Part shown: one piece after another, positions 1-8,826 of the stretch | How positions within the stretch are numbered: the stretch's first letter is position 1 | Layout: each line of letters opens with the position of its first letter | Source of the DNA: Chitinophagaceae bacterium | Lineage (GTDB): Bacteria; Bacteroidota; Bacteroidia; Chitinophagales; Chitinophagaceae | Length of the DNA stretch: 33,137 bases | NCBI GenBank assembly: GCA_017882265.1 | Contig: JADGPW010000117.1 | Location: 1-33,137 of the forward strand | Reading direction: 5' to 3' | Notes under the pieces: generated by a model | The model's input: the letters and a program-made list of their open reading frames with translations, nothing else | What the model was told of the DNA's origin: nothing | Databases searched by the model: none | Translations under genes and position numbers: made by a program

Positions 1-101
1 AAGTGAATGGTAAAGATGTGCCGGTGGGTACCTATTATTATATAGTGGATCCGAAGAATGGGCGGGCTAAAATGGCCGGCTATGTGGATGTAATCAGGTA
101 A
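1..101 (+). CDS. C-terminal end of a T9SS type B sorting-domain protein (partial)
   Basis: An open frame enters from the left edge (reading from base 3) and stops at TAA 99-101. The 32 visible residues include VPVGTYYYIVDPKNG and end GYVDVIR. This matches the extreme C-terminus of the gliding-motility-associated (CHU_C, type B) sorting domain, which directs large secreted proteins through the Bacteroidota type IX secretion system. In the family this tail is recognised at the outer membrane and the mature protein is released or anchored at the surface. Nothing can be said of the rest of the protein, which lies outside the window. Sorting domain likely; identity of the cargo unknown. Confidence 0.75.
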   Translation, partial: VNGKDVPVGTYYYIVDPKNGRAKMAGYVDVIR

Positions 102-213
102 AGCCATGATAAAAAGGATTTTTATAACTGGGTTAAGTATATGAGATAACTTAGATATTAGCCAGCGAAAACCAATTGATTGTTATTTCTTATATAAAAG
201 TGGAAATGCAATC

Positions 214-389
214 TGTGTTCCAGCGGAACACATCATGGGTAGAAAGATTCAGAAGGATGGGAAGTGTTCCAGAGGAACACATCGTGCTTTTTTTCAAATG
301 GACGTTAGCACGATGCATTCCTACGGAACGTTTACCGGCTTAACATTTTGGTAGCTACCCATGAAATGTCCCTCCGGGACATATTTCAT
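214..389. repeat. Cluster of four short hairpin repeats
   Basis: Four related small palindromes lie in a row. TGTGTTCC pairs with GGAACACA around a 3-base loop (214-232). GTGTTCC pairs with GGAACAC (264-280). An imperfect TTCC/GGAA copy is at 315-331. ATGTCCC pairs with GGGACAT (366-382) and is extended by ATGAAA/TTTCAT outside (361-389). The text next to the palindromes is also shared (CATCATGGGTAGAAAG near copy 1, CATCGTGC after copy 2, GTAGCTACCCATG before copy 4), which suggests one repeat family in both orientations. Similar TTCC-N3-GGAA hairpins are, from memory, common between genes in this phylum. Function unknown. Confidence 0.65.
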
Positions 390-608
390 TGTAAGATGGT
401 AATAATACAAAGTAGAAAGAAGTTAGCAGATAATACTAATATTTTACAGTGATTGGGCTTTTATCACCAGCTAAATATCTTCGATCTTTGGCCCTGAAAA
501 ACCAATCGATTAATTCGAGTTATATAAAAGATAAAAGTTATTCAAAGCAGATAGTGGCCTCTTGGCCAGAGGATTCATATATGACCGATATGGCTTATCT
601 GTCTTCTT

Positions 609-656
609 ACTGTACCACTGACTCACTGTCTAACTGTCCTACTGTCTCACTGTCTT
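609..656. repeat. Octamer tandem array (ACTGnnnn x6)
   Basis: ACTG recurs at 609, 617, 625, 633, 641 and 649, exactly every 8 bases, with four variable bases between (for example ACTGTCTA, ACTGTCTC). The array ends 3 bp before the stop codon of the M56 peptidase gene. It is the only 8-bp array; the others in the window have a 7-bp period. Confidence 0.8.
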
Positions 657-659
657 GAA

Positions 660-2357
660 TTACAAGTGGACGATCTTTTTAGTATGAACTAATCTCAGGG
701 TAGTAATTGTTTTTTGTACGGCTTGTTTTTTGTCTTCTAATGTCTTCATGGTAATATCCGTATCAGGAATGCCGTCGAGTTTATTAAGGGCAAGTTCCCG
801 GTGTACCTGGTCTAATTTATTGAGCGCTTCATCACATACACTAATCAGGCTATCCACGCGGATCTGTTTAACAGCTTTTGACAGTTGCTCATTCACCCTG
901 TTCCAATCTACGATATCATAGGAAAGACGAAGTTTATTTTCCAGTTTGCTCCAGTCAAACTTATCCATTTCCTGCTGGTAGTCAGCTTTCAGTTCGGCTT
1001 TTTCTTTCTGAGTAAATACATCAGCAATTCCCTTCTCAACCGATTTCCATTGCGTCTCTTTCAGCACTTTCTTTGAAGCTTCCACCGCATCCTCCACCTG
1101 TTGTTCCTGGTATTTTTTCAAATGGGGTTCTTCAGGAGCTATAAAACCCGCCTGTATATAGGAAAGGTTCGCTTTCACAAAATCGGAGGCCGCTGCGATT
1201 GAAATATTGTGTAGCGGGCTCGTCTTTGGCGGTACTTGTTTTAATTTAACGATGGGAGCAGATTTGAAAGCCGGGGTCTGTACACTTGTTTTCCTGGGTT
1301 CACCACCTGCGGCGGTAAATTCACTAAACGGGGAAGACAAGTGCGCAAAAGAAGCGGGTTGGCTGCCATTTAACGGCTTACTCAGGATAAGCAAGGCATT
1401 CAATGAAATAATACATAACAGACCGGCCAGGAGGCCTGCCAGCTTATAAAAGGAGACCACTGGTTTTTTTGTTATCCCCAGGATCAACTCAATGCGGTGA
1501 AGGAGTTCGTTCTTTTTGCCGGTGGCGGCCAGGGCAAATGTTCTTTGTCCATAATTACTCTTCTCCAGTGTCAGTAAAGCTGTTGCATATTCCCGAGAAT
1601 CATATTGGAATTGCATGACCATCTGATCGCAGCTTTTCTCCCGTTCCCGTTCTGTGATCTTCACCAATGCCTTGACAAAGGGGTTGAAATAAAAGATGGT
1701 TTGAATTAAATTGATCACCAGGTTAAGGAGGTAGTCATATCGTTTGATATGTGACAGTTCATGCAGTAATACTGCTTCCAGTTGTGGGATGCTTAAATGA
1801 TTAATCGCTGCAATCGGCACCAATATTACCGGTTTTAAAAAACCAACCGTTACGGGAGAAGAAACCAATTCCGATACCCATATACGCACTTGTTTTTTTA
1901 TGCTCATTTGGGCGGCAACTTTCTTTACAAACAATCTCCACTGCGCATCGATCTTTTCCAATCCATAACGCCGGATCACCTGCACATAGCGGTAATTCCT
2001 GATAAAATGAAGACCCGGGAACAGTAGCAATACGAGATAGAGAACAGAGGCTACAGGCAGGGCTTGTTGCAACCAGTTATTTAATTGTGGGTTTCTTGCT
2101 ATGGTGGCAAAGGAAGGGATGTTCAGCGAACCATTCGCTGCATTATCCCTGAATACGGCTATGAAAGTATAAATGAACCATACAAAACCTGTTATCAATA
2201 ATAAAGCTGAGATTGAACTTTTAGCACCGGGTCTAATGGATTTGAAAATTCCGGTAAAGGCCTGGTAAAGGACCCATAGCAATGCCATTTGCCACAGACT
2301 GTTAAGTACAGCCCATCCTAATGACTCAAGAAAGTTAGTCTGGCCGATGCCGGTCAT
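660..2357 (-). CDS. M56 family (BlaR1-like) membrane metallopeptidase
   Basis: A 565-residue membrane protein. Hydrophobic segments lie near residues 12-34, 48-68, 101-116 and 302-324. The zinc motif HELSH is at 199-203, followed by EREKSCDQ near 238-245, the usual M56 third-ligand region. In the BlaR1/MecR1 family this cytoplasmic protease domain removes the BlaI/MecI repressor once an outer domain senses a signal. The region after the last membrane segment (about 330-565) is charged and probably coiled-coil. It shows no SxxK penicillin-binding domain, so the signal is probably not a beta-lactam bound covalently. The gene starts 5 bp after the blaI stop, so the pair is almost certainly one transcript. 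Family firm; signal and target unknown. Confidence 0.88.
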   Translation of the reverse strand: MTGIGQTNFLESLGWAVLNSLWQMALLWVLYQAFTGIFKSIRPGAKSSISALLLITGFVWFIYTFIAVFRDNAANGSLNIPSFATIARNPQLNNWLQQALPVASVLYLVLLLFPGLHFIRNYRYVQVIRRYGLEKIDAQWRLFVKKVAAQMSIKKQVRIWVSELVSSPVTVGFLKPVILVPIAAINHLSIPQLEAVLLHELSHIKRYDYLLNLVINLIQTIFYFNPFVKALVKITEREREKSCDQMVMQFQYDSREYATALLTLEKSNYGQRTFALAATGKKNELLHRIELILGITKKPVVSFYKLAGLLAGLLCIISLNALLILSKPLNGSQPASFAHLSSPFSEFTAAGGEPRKTSVQTPAFKSAPIVKLKQVPPKTSPLHNISIAAASDFVKANLSYIQAGFIAPEEPHLKKYQEQQVEDAVEASKKVLKETQWKSVEKGIADVFTQKEKAELKADYQQEMDKFDWSKLENKLRLSYDIVDWNRVNEQLSKAVKQIRVDSLISVCDEALNKLDQVHRELALNKLDGIPDTDITMKTLEDKKQAVQKTITTLRLVHTKKIVHL

Positions 2358-2362
2358 CGCAA

Positions 2363-2752
2363 TTATTTTTTAAGACTATCCAGTAATGCCTGAATTTTTT
2401 CCAGTTCCTCGCGGCTTGCCTTATGATGGCTGTCGTCTCCCAGGGCCTGAATGACCAATTGGGTGGGGGAACCGCCAAACAGGCTGTCGATCATTTTGCT
2501 CAGCAAATGTTTTTGCGTTCTTTCTTTATTCACAGCTGCCTGGTACACATGGGTACGCATGGAATCATCTCTTTTGACAATACCCTTTTCATTCATGATC
2601 TGCATGAGCTTCAGGGTAGTGGTATAACCCACATCCTTTGTCTGCCCCAGTTCTTCATGGACTTCCCGAACGGTCGCCAATCCTTTTGTCCAAAGGATCT
2701 GTAATATCTCCAATTCGCTTTCAGTAGGCTTGATTACTTTTTGAACTGACAT
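2363..2752 (-). CDS. BlaI/MecI/CopY family transcriptional repressor
   Basis: A 129-residue winged-helix repressor. The N-terminal half (about 5-75) has the typical BlaI order: TESELEILQILW, then VREVHEEL and the recognition-helix region GYTTTLKLMQIMNEKG. The C-terminal half is the dimerisation helix region. It is the first gene of a two-gene operon with the M56 peptidase, which in the family inactivates it. A perfect inverted repeat lies 24 bp upstream of the start between the presumed -33 and -7 boxes (see 2777-2794), so the operon is very likely self-repressed. ATG at 2750-2752 fits the family N-terminus. No beta-lactamase gene is adjacent; regulated targets are unknown. Confidence 0.92.
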   Translation of the reverse strand: MSVQKVIKPTESELEILQILWTKGLATVREVHEELGQTKDVGYTTTLKLMQIMNEKGIVKRDDSMRTHVYQAAVNKERTQKHLLSKMIDSLFGGSPTQLVIQALGDDSHHKASREELEKIQALLDSLKK

Positions 2753-2771
2753 GGTATTAATATTTATACCC

Positions 2772-2801
2772 CGAATATACGACTATTTTCGTATGACCAA
2801 A
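2772..2801 (-). promoter_or_regulatory. Promoter and BlaI-type operator of the blaI-M56 operon
   Basis: ATACGA and TCGTAT form a perfect inverted repeat with a 6-base spacer at 2777-2794. Read on the minus strand, TTTG (2801-2798) and TATATTCG (2779-2772, one mismatch to TAnnTTTG) are 18 bp apart, so the palindrome lies within the promoter and overlaps the -7 box. This is how BlaI/MecI repressors act on their own promoters. I saw no second copy of the paired half-sites in the window. Confidence 0.65.
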
Positions 2802-2883
2802 AAATCCAGTCTTTTTTTTAGGTTTTTTAACATCCATTAACCTTGAGACGATCTGTGGAGGTAAAGGTTATAGGATAGAATTT

Positions 2884-2918
2884 GGAATTCGGGTTGGGAG
2901 TTAGGAATTGGGAATTAG
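2884..2918. repeat. Heptamer array, GAATTRG type
   Basis: Units such as GAGTTAG, GAATTGG and GAATTAG follow each other with TT recurring every 7 bases from 2894 to 2916. The array lies between the divergent blaI and small secreted-protein genes. It resembles the arrays at 5713 and 27727-27817. Confidence 0.6.
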
Positions 2919-3014
2919 GTCTTAAAGTTCAGCCAAGTCTATATAATGAGGCGTTCTTCTTTCGGGAAATTTGTAAATTAGGTTACACATTATTCATTAA
3001 TTAAAATATTTTTT

Positions 3015-3308
3015 ATGAAGTACTTGCATGCAGTTCTGACCATTATTGCCGTATGTTTAATTATGATCACTTTTGCCGTAACGGGTATTATTCCTTCAGC
3101 AAACGCGGAAGACAAAAATCCCCGCACCGTATCTGTTCCATTGAATCCAGATGGTTCTATCAATGTGAAATTTGCACCTGGAACTATTTCTGACGTTAAT
3201 ATTAAAGAAGTGGGGGGGAACAGTAATTACGGAAAAATCGATGTAAATGTTGCTGCAGTGGATGGAAGTTCATTTAGCGGGTCTCTGCCGGTTAAGATCG
3301 CTAATTGA
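3015..3308 (+). CDS. Small secreted or periplasmic hypothetical protein
   Basis: 97 residues: a clear signal peptide (basic start, hydrophobic stretch about 5-26, likely cleavage after SANA near residue 31), then a short region rich in Val, Asn, Gly and Ser with alternating beta pattern. No family recognised. It is transcribed away from the BlaI operon and ends 36 bp before a bidirectional hairpin. No Shine-Dalgarno is visible, as is usual in this phylum. The signal peptide and good frame make it a real gene with moderate confidence; function unknown. It could be a target of the neighbouring repressor, but no operator copy is seen in its upstream region. Confidence 0.6.
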   Translation: MKYLHAVLTIIAVCLIMITFAVTGIIPSANAEDKNPRTVSVPLNPDGSINVKFAPGTISDVNIKEVGGNSNYGKIDVNVAAVDGSSFSGSLPVKIAN

Positions 3309-3344
3309 AAGAATAATAATTGGAATAGACGTATAGAAAATAAT

Positions 3345-3372
3345 AAGCCCCGTTGTAGAAACAACAGGGCTT
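3345..3372. terminator. Bidirectional terminator hairpin
   Basis: AAGCCCCGTTGT pairs with ACAACAGGGCTT (one mismatch) around the loop AGAA. It lies between two convergent genes ending at 3308 and 3402. The flank on the minus-strand side is T-rich; the plus-strand side has only a weak T run. Confidence 0.7.
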
Positions 3373-3401
3373 AATGTAATGGTTCTGATTAAGCTTTTCT
3401 A

Positions 3402-5630
3402 TTACTGATAGACAGCAGTATTTTTCTTATCTAATAAAGCAAGAGGCACTGGCTTGATCATGATCGTGTTTTGTTTACCGGTTACCGGCTCCACCTTTTT
3501 ACTGTGAATTTGCGCCAGGGTAGGGGCTATTACCAGGGACACAATGGACATTAATTTGATAAGGATATTCATGGACGGCCCGGAGGTATCTTTAAAAGGA
3601 TCCCCAACAGTATCACCAGTTACAGAAGCCTTGTGCGGTTCTGATTTTTTGTAATACATCACTCCATTGATCTCTGCGCCTTTTTCAAATGATTTTTTCG
3701 CGTTATCCCAGGCTCCGCCGGCATTATTCTGGAACATGCCCATCAATACGCCACTCACAGTGGCGCCGGCCAGGAATCCACCCAGGGCTTCAGGACCCAA
3801 TACAAAACCAATCACCAGTGGGGAAATGATAGTAATGGCCCCCGGTAACATCATCTTCTTTATAGAAGCCTGCGTGGAAATGGCAACACATTTTTCATAT
3901 TCGGGTTTAGCGGTCCCTTCCATGATGCCCGGTATTGTTTTAAATTGCCTTCTTACTTCTTCTACCATTGCCATGGCAGCTTGACCAACCGCACGGATAG
4001 CAAGGGAGGAAAAAATAAAAGGTATCATACCTCCTACAAATAAGGAAGCCAGCACGTCTGCTTTATAGATATCAATATGTTGGTTATCGCCGGGTAAGGC
4101 TACGCCGACAAATGCCGCAAATAAGGCCAGGGCGGTTAACGCTGCCGAGGCAATGGCAAAACCTTTTCCTGTGGCTGCCGTGGTATTACCTACGGCATCA
4201 AGTACATCAGTTTTTTCCCGGACTTCTTTCGGCAATTCACTCATTTCGGCAATACCACCAGCGTTATCAGCGATGGGACCAAAAGCATCAATGGCTAATT
4301 GCATTGCCGTAGTCGCCATCATACCTGCAGCCGCGATGGCCACGCCATATAAACCGGCAAACTGGTAAGAACCCCAGATACCTGCCGCTAAAACCAGGAT
4401 AGGAAGAAAAGTTGATTCCATTCCGACTGCCAGGCCACCGATTACATTCGTGGCATGGCCCGTTGATGATTGACGGATGATTGATTTTACCGGGCCCTTG
4501 CCCATGGCTGTATAATATTCCGTAATGATACTCATTAAAGCGCCTACCGTAAGCCCTGTGCCAATAGCCCCCAGAACACCCCATTTTGTAAATATGACAC
4601 CCCTTAGCTCCATTGCATCCGGAAGAATCCAATAAACCAGGCCGGAAGCGGCGATTGCCGTTAAAATGATCGAACCCCAGTTGCCCATATTCAGCGCCTT
4701 CTGCACATTATCTGTATTGATCCCGGCGGCATCTTTAACCCGGACAAACAATGTTCCGACTATGGAAAAAAGTATTCCCACTCCGGCTATCAACATCGGC
4801 AAAACAATCGGAGAAAAACCATGGAGGCTGTCTTCGGTGATTACCGTCGTTTGCTGACCCAATACGATAGTTGCCAATACGGTGGCTACATAAGAACCAA
4901 ACAGGTCAGCGCCCATCCCGGCTACATCGCCAACATTATCACCTACATTATCCGCAATAGTGGCTGGATTACGCGGATCGTCCTCAGGTATACCGGCTTC
5001 CACTTTTCCTACGAGGTCAGCACCCACATCGGCTGCTTTGGTATAGATACCCCCGCCAACCCGGGCGAACAAGGCAATTGATTCAGCACCCAATGAAAAT
5101 CCTGTCAGTACTTCCACTGTTCTTACCATCTCTTCAGAACTTACAGCAGAGTCAGGAGCAAAATACATTTTTAATACAATGAACAATCCTCCCAGGCCAA
5201 GCACCGCCAGACCAGCAACACCCAAACCCATTACCGAACCCCCGGTAAATGAAACATTTAATGCTTTACTTAAACTGGTGCGGGCGGCATGTGCTGTCCT
5301 AACATTGGCCTTGGTGGCTACTTTCATACCGATATAACCAGCTGTGGCGCTTAAGACAGCTCCAACTACAAAAGCCACCGCGATCATCCAATGAGAATGG
5401 GGATTTGCGCTGGCCATTACTGCAAGTAATATCCCGACGATCACTACGAAATAGCCCAGTATTTTCCATTCCGCTTTCAAAAAGGCCATGGCTCCATCAG
5501 CAATGTATTTGCTGATCTCCTTCATCCTGTCCGTCCCGGCATCCTGCTTTGAAACCCAGTTGAATTTGATGAACGTATACACTAAACCAATCAGGCCCAT
5601 GACAGGGACGAGATATATCAATTTGTCCAT
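3402..5630 (-). CDS. hppA: K+-dependent membrane-bound pyrophosphatase (H+ and/or Na+ pump)
   Basis: 742 residues, about 16 membrane segments. It hydrolyses pyrophosphate and pumps H+ or Na+ across the inner membrane. The signature region at residues 201-239 contains [19 protein letters not shown] and [15 protein letters not shown], the Mg-PPi binding motifs. [10 protein letters not shown] at 481-490 has Ala and Gly where K+-independent enzymes have Lys and Thr, so it belongs to the K+-dependent group. That group includes H+, Na+ and dual pumps; the ion cannot be fixed here. The start was set at ATG 5630 ([10 protein letters not shown]). A longer frame opens with TTG at 5696, but a perfect -7 box overlaps that codon, so it should not be in the mRNA. 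Single-gene unit. Confidence 0.95.
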   Translation of the reverse strand: MDKLIYLVPVMGLIGLVYTFIKFNWVSKQDAGTDRMKEISKYIADGAMAFLKAEWKILGYFVVIVGILLAVMASANPHSHWMIAVAFVVGAVLSATAGYIGMKVATKANVRTAHAARTSLSKALNVSFTGGSVMGLGVAGLAVLGLGGLFIVLKMYFAPDSAVSSEEMVRTVEVLTGFSLGAESIALFARVGGGIYTKAADVGADLVGKVEAGIPEDDPRNPATIADNVGDNVGDVAGMGADLFGSYVATVLATIVLGQQTTVITEDSLHGFSPIVLPMLIAGVGILFSIVGTLFVRVKDAAGINTDNVQKALNMGNWGSIILTAIAASGLVYWILPDAMELRGVIFTKWGVLGAIGTGLTVGALMSIITEYYTAMGKGPVKSIIRQSSTGHATNVIGGLAVGMESTFLPILVLAAGIWGSYQFAGLYGVAIAAAGMMATTAMQLAIDAFGPIADNAGGIAEMSELPKEVREKTDVLDAVGNTTAATGKGFAIASAALTALALFAAFVGVALPGDNQHIDIYKADVLASLFVGGMIPFIFSSLAIRAVGQAAMAMVEEVRRQFKTIPGIMEGTAKPEYEKCVAISTQASIKKMMLPGAITIISPLVIGFVLGPEALGGFLAGATVSGVLMGMFQNNAGGAWDNAKKSFEKGAEINGVMYYKKSEPHKASVTGDTVGDPFKDTSGPSMNILIKLMSIVSLVIAPTLAQIHSKKVEPVTGKQNTIMIKPVPLALLDKKNTAVYQ

Positions 5631-5693
5631 AAGAGTTGATTCTTTATATTTTAAAACCATCCCGGTTGCTATAGGGACAGTAGTCAAGGGCGG

Positions 5694-5701
5694 CAAAGAT
5701 A
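5694..5701 (-). promoter_or_regulatory. hppA -7 promoter box
   Basis: TATCTTTG on the minus strand matches the Bacteroidota -7 box TAnnTTTG exactly, 63 bp upstream of the chosen hppA start. No good -33 TTTG is seen; a heptamer array (5713-5748) occupies that place. Confidence 0.5.
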
Positions 5702-5712
5702 GGGGAAGGGGG

Positions 5713-5748
5713 GGAATTTTGGAATTGGGAATTTGGGATTTTGTAATT
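5713..5748. repeat. Heptamer array, GGAATTT type
   Basis: AATT or GATT recurs at 5715, 5723, 5730, 5737 and 5745, a spacing of 7-8 bases. The array abuts the hppA promoter, where the -33 element would be expected. Confidence 0.55.
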
Positions 5749-5776
5749 GAGTCCGTAGGCTATAGATGCCTGATTT

Positions 5777-5811
5777 GGTAACGATTGCAATGGTTACCTA
5801 TATTACCATTG
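5777..5811. other. Two overlapping, mutually exclusive small hairpins upstream of hppA
   Basis: GGTAAC (5777-5782) can pair with GTTACC (5793-5798), while CAATGGT (5788-5794) can pair with ACCATTG (5805-5811). The two stems share bases, so only one can form. They lie between the nnr stop and the hppA promoter, so they would be transcribed only from nnr read-through or an unseen promoter. Confidence 0.45.
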
Positions 5812-5880
5812 ATGATTATTACAAAGTGAAGGGTATGCAAAATAAAGAATACATTTCTTAAATTTTCATAACCTAGGTGA

Positions 5881-7431
5881 TTACTTTTTTATTGAATTTT
5901 CCCGGATCAGCAGAAAAGCCTTTCCCAATGAATCAATTATATCTCCGGCCAACATCGCTTCCTTGGAAAGCTGCCGGGCTGCGATATCACCCGCCATTCC
6001 ATGGAGATAAACACCAAGTATAGCCGTTTCTGTTGAAGGATACCCCTGTGCCAGCAGGCCGGTCAATATTCCTGTCAATACATCACCGCTGCCAGCAGTT
6101 GCCATACCCGCATTACCGGTACTATTGAAAAAACCTTTGCCGGAGGGGGTGGCAATAAATGAATAATGCCCTTTCAATACAATGATAACATTCAACTCCT
6201 TTGCTTTTTTCTGCACAAGTCCGAGTCGTTCAAAATCATCAGCAGTTTCCCCAAATAATCTTTCAAATTCTTTCGGGTGAGGAGTAAGTATGGAATTCTC
6301 CGGAATTAATTTTAATAACTCTTTCTGCGAAGCCATGATATTTAACGCATCGGCATCAAGAACGACCTGGTTACGATAAGTAGTTAGAATATCCCGAAGC
6401 ATGCTGCCTGTTTCTGTGGCTGTGCCGATCCCTGGGCCAATGCCTAATGAATCATACCTGGTCAGATCTTCATGGTAGCTATCGGATATGATGGATGTAC
6501 TGAAAGCTGAATTTATATCCATACTCAGCATGGCTTCAGGAATACAGGTTTGTAAAATATCGTACCCGCAGTTCGGAATATGGCAAGTCAGCAGTCCAAC
6601 TCCACTTCGCATACAGGCTTTTGCAGATAAAACAGTGGCCCCCATTTTCCCATAACTTCCGGCAACAAGCAAAGCATGACCAAAATTGCCTTTGTGAGCA
6701 AAAGCGTTCCTGGGTTTATAGATCGTTTGAATGAGGGGTCCATCCACTAATTCATACCCGATGCCAGGGTTTAAAAAATCCGGATGCAATCCAATATCCA
6801 ACACATGAACTTCCCCGATGTCCGCAGCATTTTCTGCCATCATAAACGCGGGCTTAAAACATTGAAAACTGAGTGTGTGATCAGCCCGGATGATGGTATT
6901 CCCTTTTGAGGAATGATCAGTATATAACCCACTAGGTATATCGATAGCGATGATCGGGCAGCCGGAGTTATTCATGTGATTGACCAATTGTGCCGTAACT
7001 CCTTCAAGTTCCCGGTTTAGCCCGGATCCAAATAAAGCATCAATGATGATGTCATTCTTTTCAAATTCATGGAAATTTTCTGCGGTTTGAACAAACCGGA
7101 TCTCCACTTTATGATATTGACGTAAACGGGCCAGGTTGGTTTGAAAATCGGTGGTTCCGGGATGTCCTGATCCGATGCTGACTGGATCAAGGATATAAAC
7201 AATTACCGGGTATTTCTTTGTTGCCCATAACCTGGCGATCGCTAATCCATCGCCTCCGTTATTTCCTTTACCGCAAAAAACGGTGAGATGATGGCCTTCA
7301 AATCCATTCTCCTCCAGCCAGGCCACACATTTACCAGCGGCTCTTTCCATCAAGTCAACAGGAGCGATGGGTTCGTGACGGATGGTATATTGATCCCAGG
7401 ATCTTATTTCTTCGGCATTCAGGATTTTCAT
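5881..7431 (-). CDS. nnr: Bifunctional NAD(P)H-hydrate epimerase / ADP-dependent NAD(P)H-hydrate dehydratase
   Basis: 516 residues with the two fused domains of metabolite repair. The N-terminal YjeF_N epimerase (about 1-215) carries FCGKGNNGGDGL at 52-63 and IDIPSGLY near 164-170. The C-terminal ribokinase-like dehydratase (about 230-510) carries LTPHPKEFERL at 382-392, LKGHYSF near 419, and the ADP-site motif GNAGMATAGSGD at 439-450. It restores damaged NADHX and NADPHX to usable NAD(P)H. ATG at 7431 was chosen; the frame can extend two codons to a TTG at 7437, which is less likely. Full length for the fused family. Upstream of hppA on the same strand, 250 bp away, so probably a separate unit. 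Confidence 0.95.
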   Translation of the reverse strand: MKILNAEEIRSWDQYTIRHEPIAPVDLMERAAGKCVAWLEENGFEGHHLTVFCGKGNNGGDGLAIARLWATKKYPVIVYILDPVSIGSGHPGTTDFQTNLARLRQYHKVEIRFVQTAENFHEFEKNDIIIDALFGSGLNRELEGVTAQLVNHMNNSGCPIIAIDIPSGLYTDHSSKGNTIIRADHTLSFQCFKPAFMMAENAADIGEVHVLDIGLHPDFLNPGIGYELVDGPLIQTIYKPRNAFAHKGNFGHALLVAGSYGKMGATVLSAKACMRSGVGLLTCHIPNCGYDILQTCIPEAMLSMDINSAFSTSIISDSYHEDLTRYDSLGIGPGIGTATETGSMLRDILTTYRNQVVLDADALNIMASQKELLKLIPENSILTPHPKEFERLFGETADDFERLGLVQKKAKELNVIIVLKGHYSFIATPSGKGFFNSTGNAGMATAGSGDVLTGILTGLLAQGYPSTETAILGVYLHGMAGDIAARQLSKEAMLAGDIIDSLGKAFLLIRENSIKK

Positions 7432-7561
7432 AATCAATAGTTAGACAAGCCGTATTTTGATATGGCCACTTCAGCAGAAAAACAGTGATATTTTATAGTA
7501 TTTCTGTGATTTGGTTGCATATCCTATCTTTAAAGGTGAGAACAATAATTGAAAAAGCTGT

Positions 7562-8803
7562 TTAGTTTCCCGACTTTGATCTCTGTTTTGCTGATTTCTT
7601 TTGCTCCTGCTTTACATTCTTTTTATTTAATTCCGTACTATCCGTTTCATCATCTGCCTGTATATGGTGCTGCTGGTAATCACCAAAAATATCATAACAG
7701 AGATGCGCTGAATTATAGATGCTGCGGTTAAACTTATTCCCGAGAATAATGATCGTTACTTTTTCATCCATTAGCCGGGCAAAAGCCGCATTAAAGCCAT
7801 GCCAGCGGCCAAAATGATAGACGATCTTTTTCCCGTTGGGTAAAAGCTCCAGACGCCAGCCCAATCCATAATTATGAATGGAAGGTTTTTCAAAACTACG
7901 GGGGGCGAAAGCTGAATCAAGCATGGCCTTGCTCAGCACCTGGTCCGTGTATAATGCCTGGTCCCATTTCAACAAATCCTGAGGCGTCGTATAAATATTC
8001 TTATCGCCATAAGTGCCATCCAGGAAATCATAGCCCCAATAAGTCCCATTGTAATTAAAGGAAGGGGTTGCGGTCAGGGTATCTTTTAATGTAAAGACAT
8101 AGGTATGTGTCATCTGCAGGGGAGTAAAGAATTTTTCCTGCATATACTCCGGGAAAGGTTTCCCGCTGATCTTTTCGACGATCATGGCGAGTAATACAAA
8201 ATTGGTATTGCTGTAGCTAAAACGTCTACCGGGAGAAAAGCTTCGATTGGGGCGGTCGTTAAACAGGATATTCAGCATATCGTTGTTAGTGGCATATTTC
8301 TTTTTATCCCAGTCACTGTTGGGGATAAAATAAATATAATTGGGTAAACCGCTCCGGTGACTCAATAACATCCTGACCGTGATGCCCGGGTAAGGCAAAC
8401 CGGGAAAATATTTTGTGATCGAATCATCCAGGGAGAGTTTGTTTTCTTGCACCAATCTCATGATGGCAACGGAAGTAAATGTTTTGCTCGTGGAAGCGAT
8501 CTGCAACGAGGTGGTGGCGGTTAATGAATCGGGTTTGCGCAGATCGGCCTTACCCGTATATTTTTCATAAATGATCGCCCCGTCTTTGGCCACCAGGATG
8601 CCACCGTTAAAACTTTTATTCAGCAGCGTGGTATCAAAAAGATCGCTTAGCTCCCGGTAATAATTCCGGAATTCATGCTGCTCCAGTTTGGCTGGGGTAG
8701 GAGGATAATATTGCAGGGAGTCATCTGCAGGTTTTTTAGTGGCGGATGAATTACATCCAGCCAATACAATTGCCAGTAATACAATTTGGGTAATAGTTTT
8801 CAA
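7562..8803 (-). CDS. Lipoprotein serine hydrolase (class C beta-lactamase/DD-peptidase fold)
   Basis: 413 residues. Residues 1-16 are a short signal peptide with lipobox LAGC (Cys17). The beta-lactamase-like domain has the nucleophile motif STSK at 104-107, YSN at 197-199, and HFGRWHGF at 330-337 in place of KTG. The Lys/Gln/Ser-rich tail after about 390 is an extension. Members act as esterases, DD-peptidases or peptidases at the envelope; the substrate cannot be told. No ATG fits: the first in-frame start is TTG at 8803, directly before the signal peptide, with an in-frame stop upstream and a -7 box at 8827-8834. A TTG start is therefore likely. It is too far from blaI to be its operon partner. 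Confidence 0.85.
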   Translation of the reverse strand: MKTITQIVLLAIVLAGCNSSATKKPADDSLQYYPPTPAKLEQHEFRNYYRELSDLFDTTLLNKSFNGGILVAKDGAIIYEKYTGKADLRKPDSLTATTSLQIASTSKTFTSVAIMRLVQENKLSLDDSITKYFPGLPYPGITVRMLLSHRSGLPNYIYFIPNSDWDKKKYATNNDMLNILFNDRPNRSFSPGRRFSYSNTNFVLLAMIVEKISGKPFPEYMQEKFFTPLQMTHTYVFTLKDTLTATPSFNYNGTYWGYDFLDGTYGDKNIYTTPQDLLKWDQALYTDQVLSKAMLDSAFAPRSFEKPSIHNYGLGWRLELLPNGKKIVYHFGRWHGFNAAFARLMDEKVTIIILGNKFNRSIYNSAHLCYDIFGDYQQHHIQADDETDSTELNKKNVKQEQKKSAKQRSKSGN

Positions 8804-8826
8804 CAGGACTTGCTTTTTAATTTTTG

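Larger units (their letters stand above)
102..659. other. 558-bp gene-free region, repeat-rich
   Basis: No convincing gene is present. A possible 69-codon frame at 449-658 runs through the octamer repeat, has no recognisable family and no start signal, so it is not called. The region holds four small hairpins (214-389) and an octamer tandem array (609-656), both listed separately. It separates the T9SS-exported protein from the 3' end of the M56 peptidase gene. Confidence 0.7.

Noticed and set aside
449-658. 69-codon frame on the plus strand
   Set aside because: Runs through the octamer repeat, has no family resemblance, no promoter box and low-complexity Ser/Thr end; treated as chance.
4288-4632. 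114-codon frame opposite in phase within hppA, and similar frames in dnaK and malQ
   Set aside because: They overlap strongly supported genes in other frames and show no family features.
5631-5696. 22-residue N-terminal extension of the pyrophosphatase
   Set aside because: It would start with TTG inside the predicted -7 box and does not look like the family N-terminus; MDKLIYLVP fits better.
7562-8803. Serine hydrolase as the beta-lactamase controlled by the BlaI pair
   Set aside because: It is about 5 kb away, shows a normal -7 box and no copy of the BlaI inverted repeat, and its third motif (HFG) suggests an esterase or peptidase rather than a resistance enzyme.
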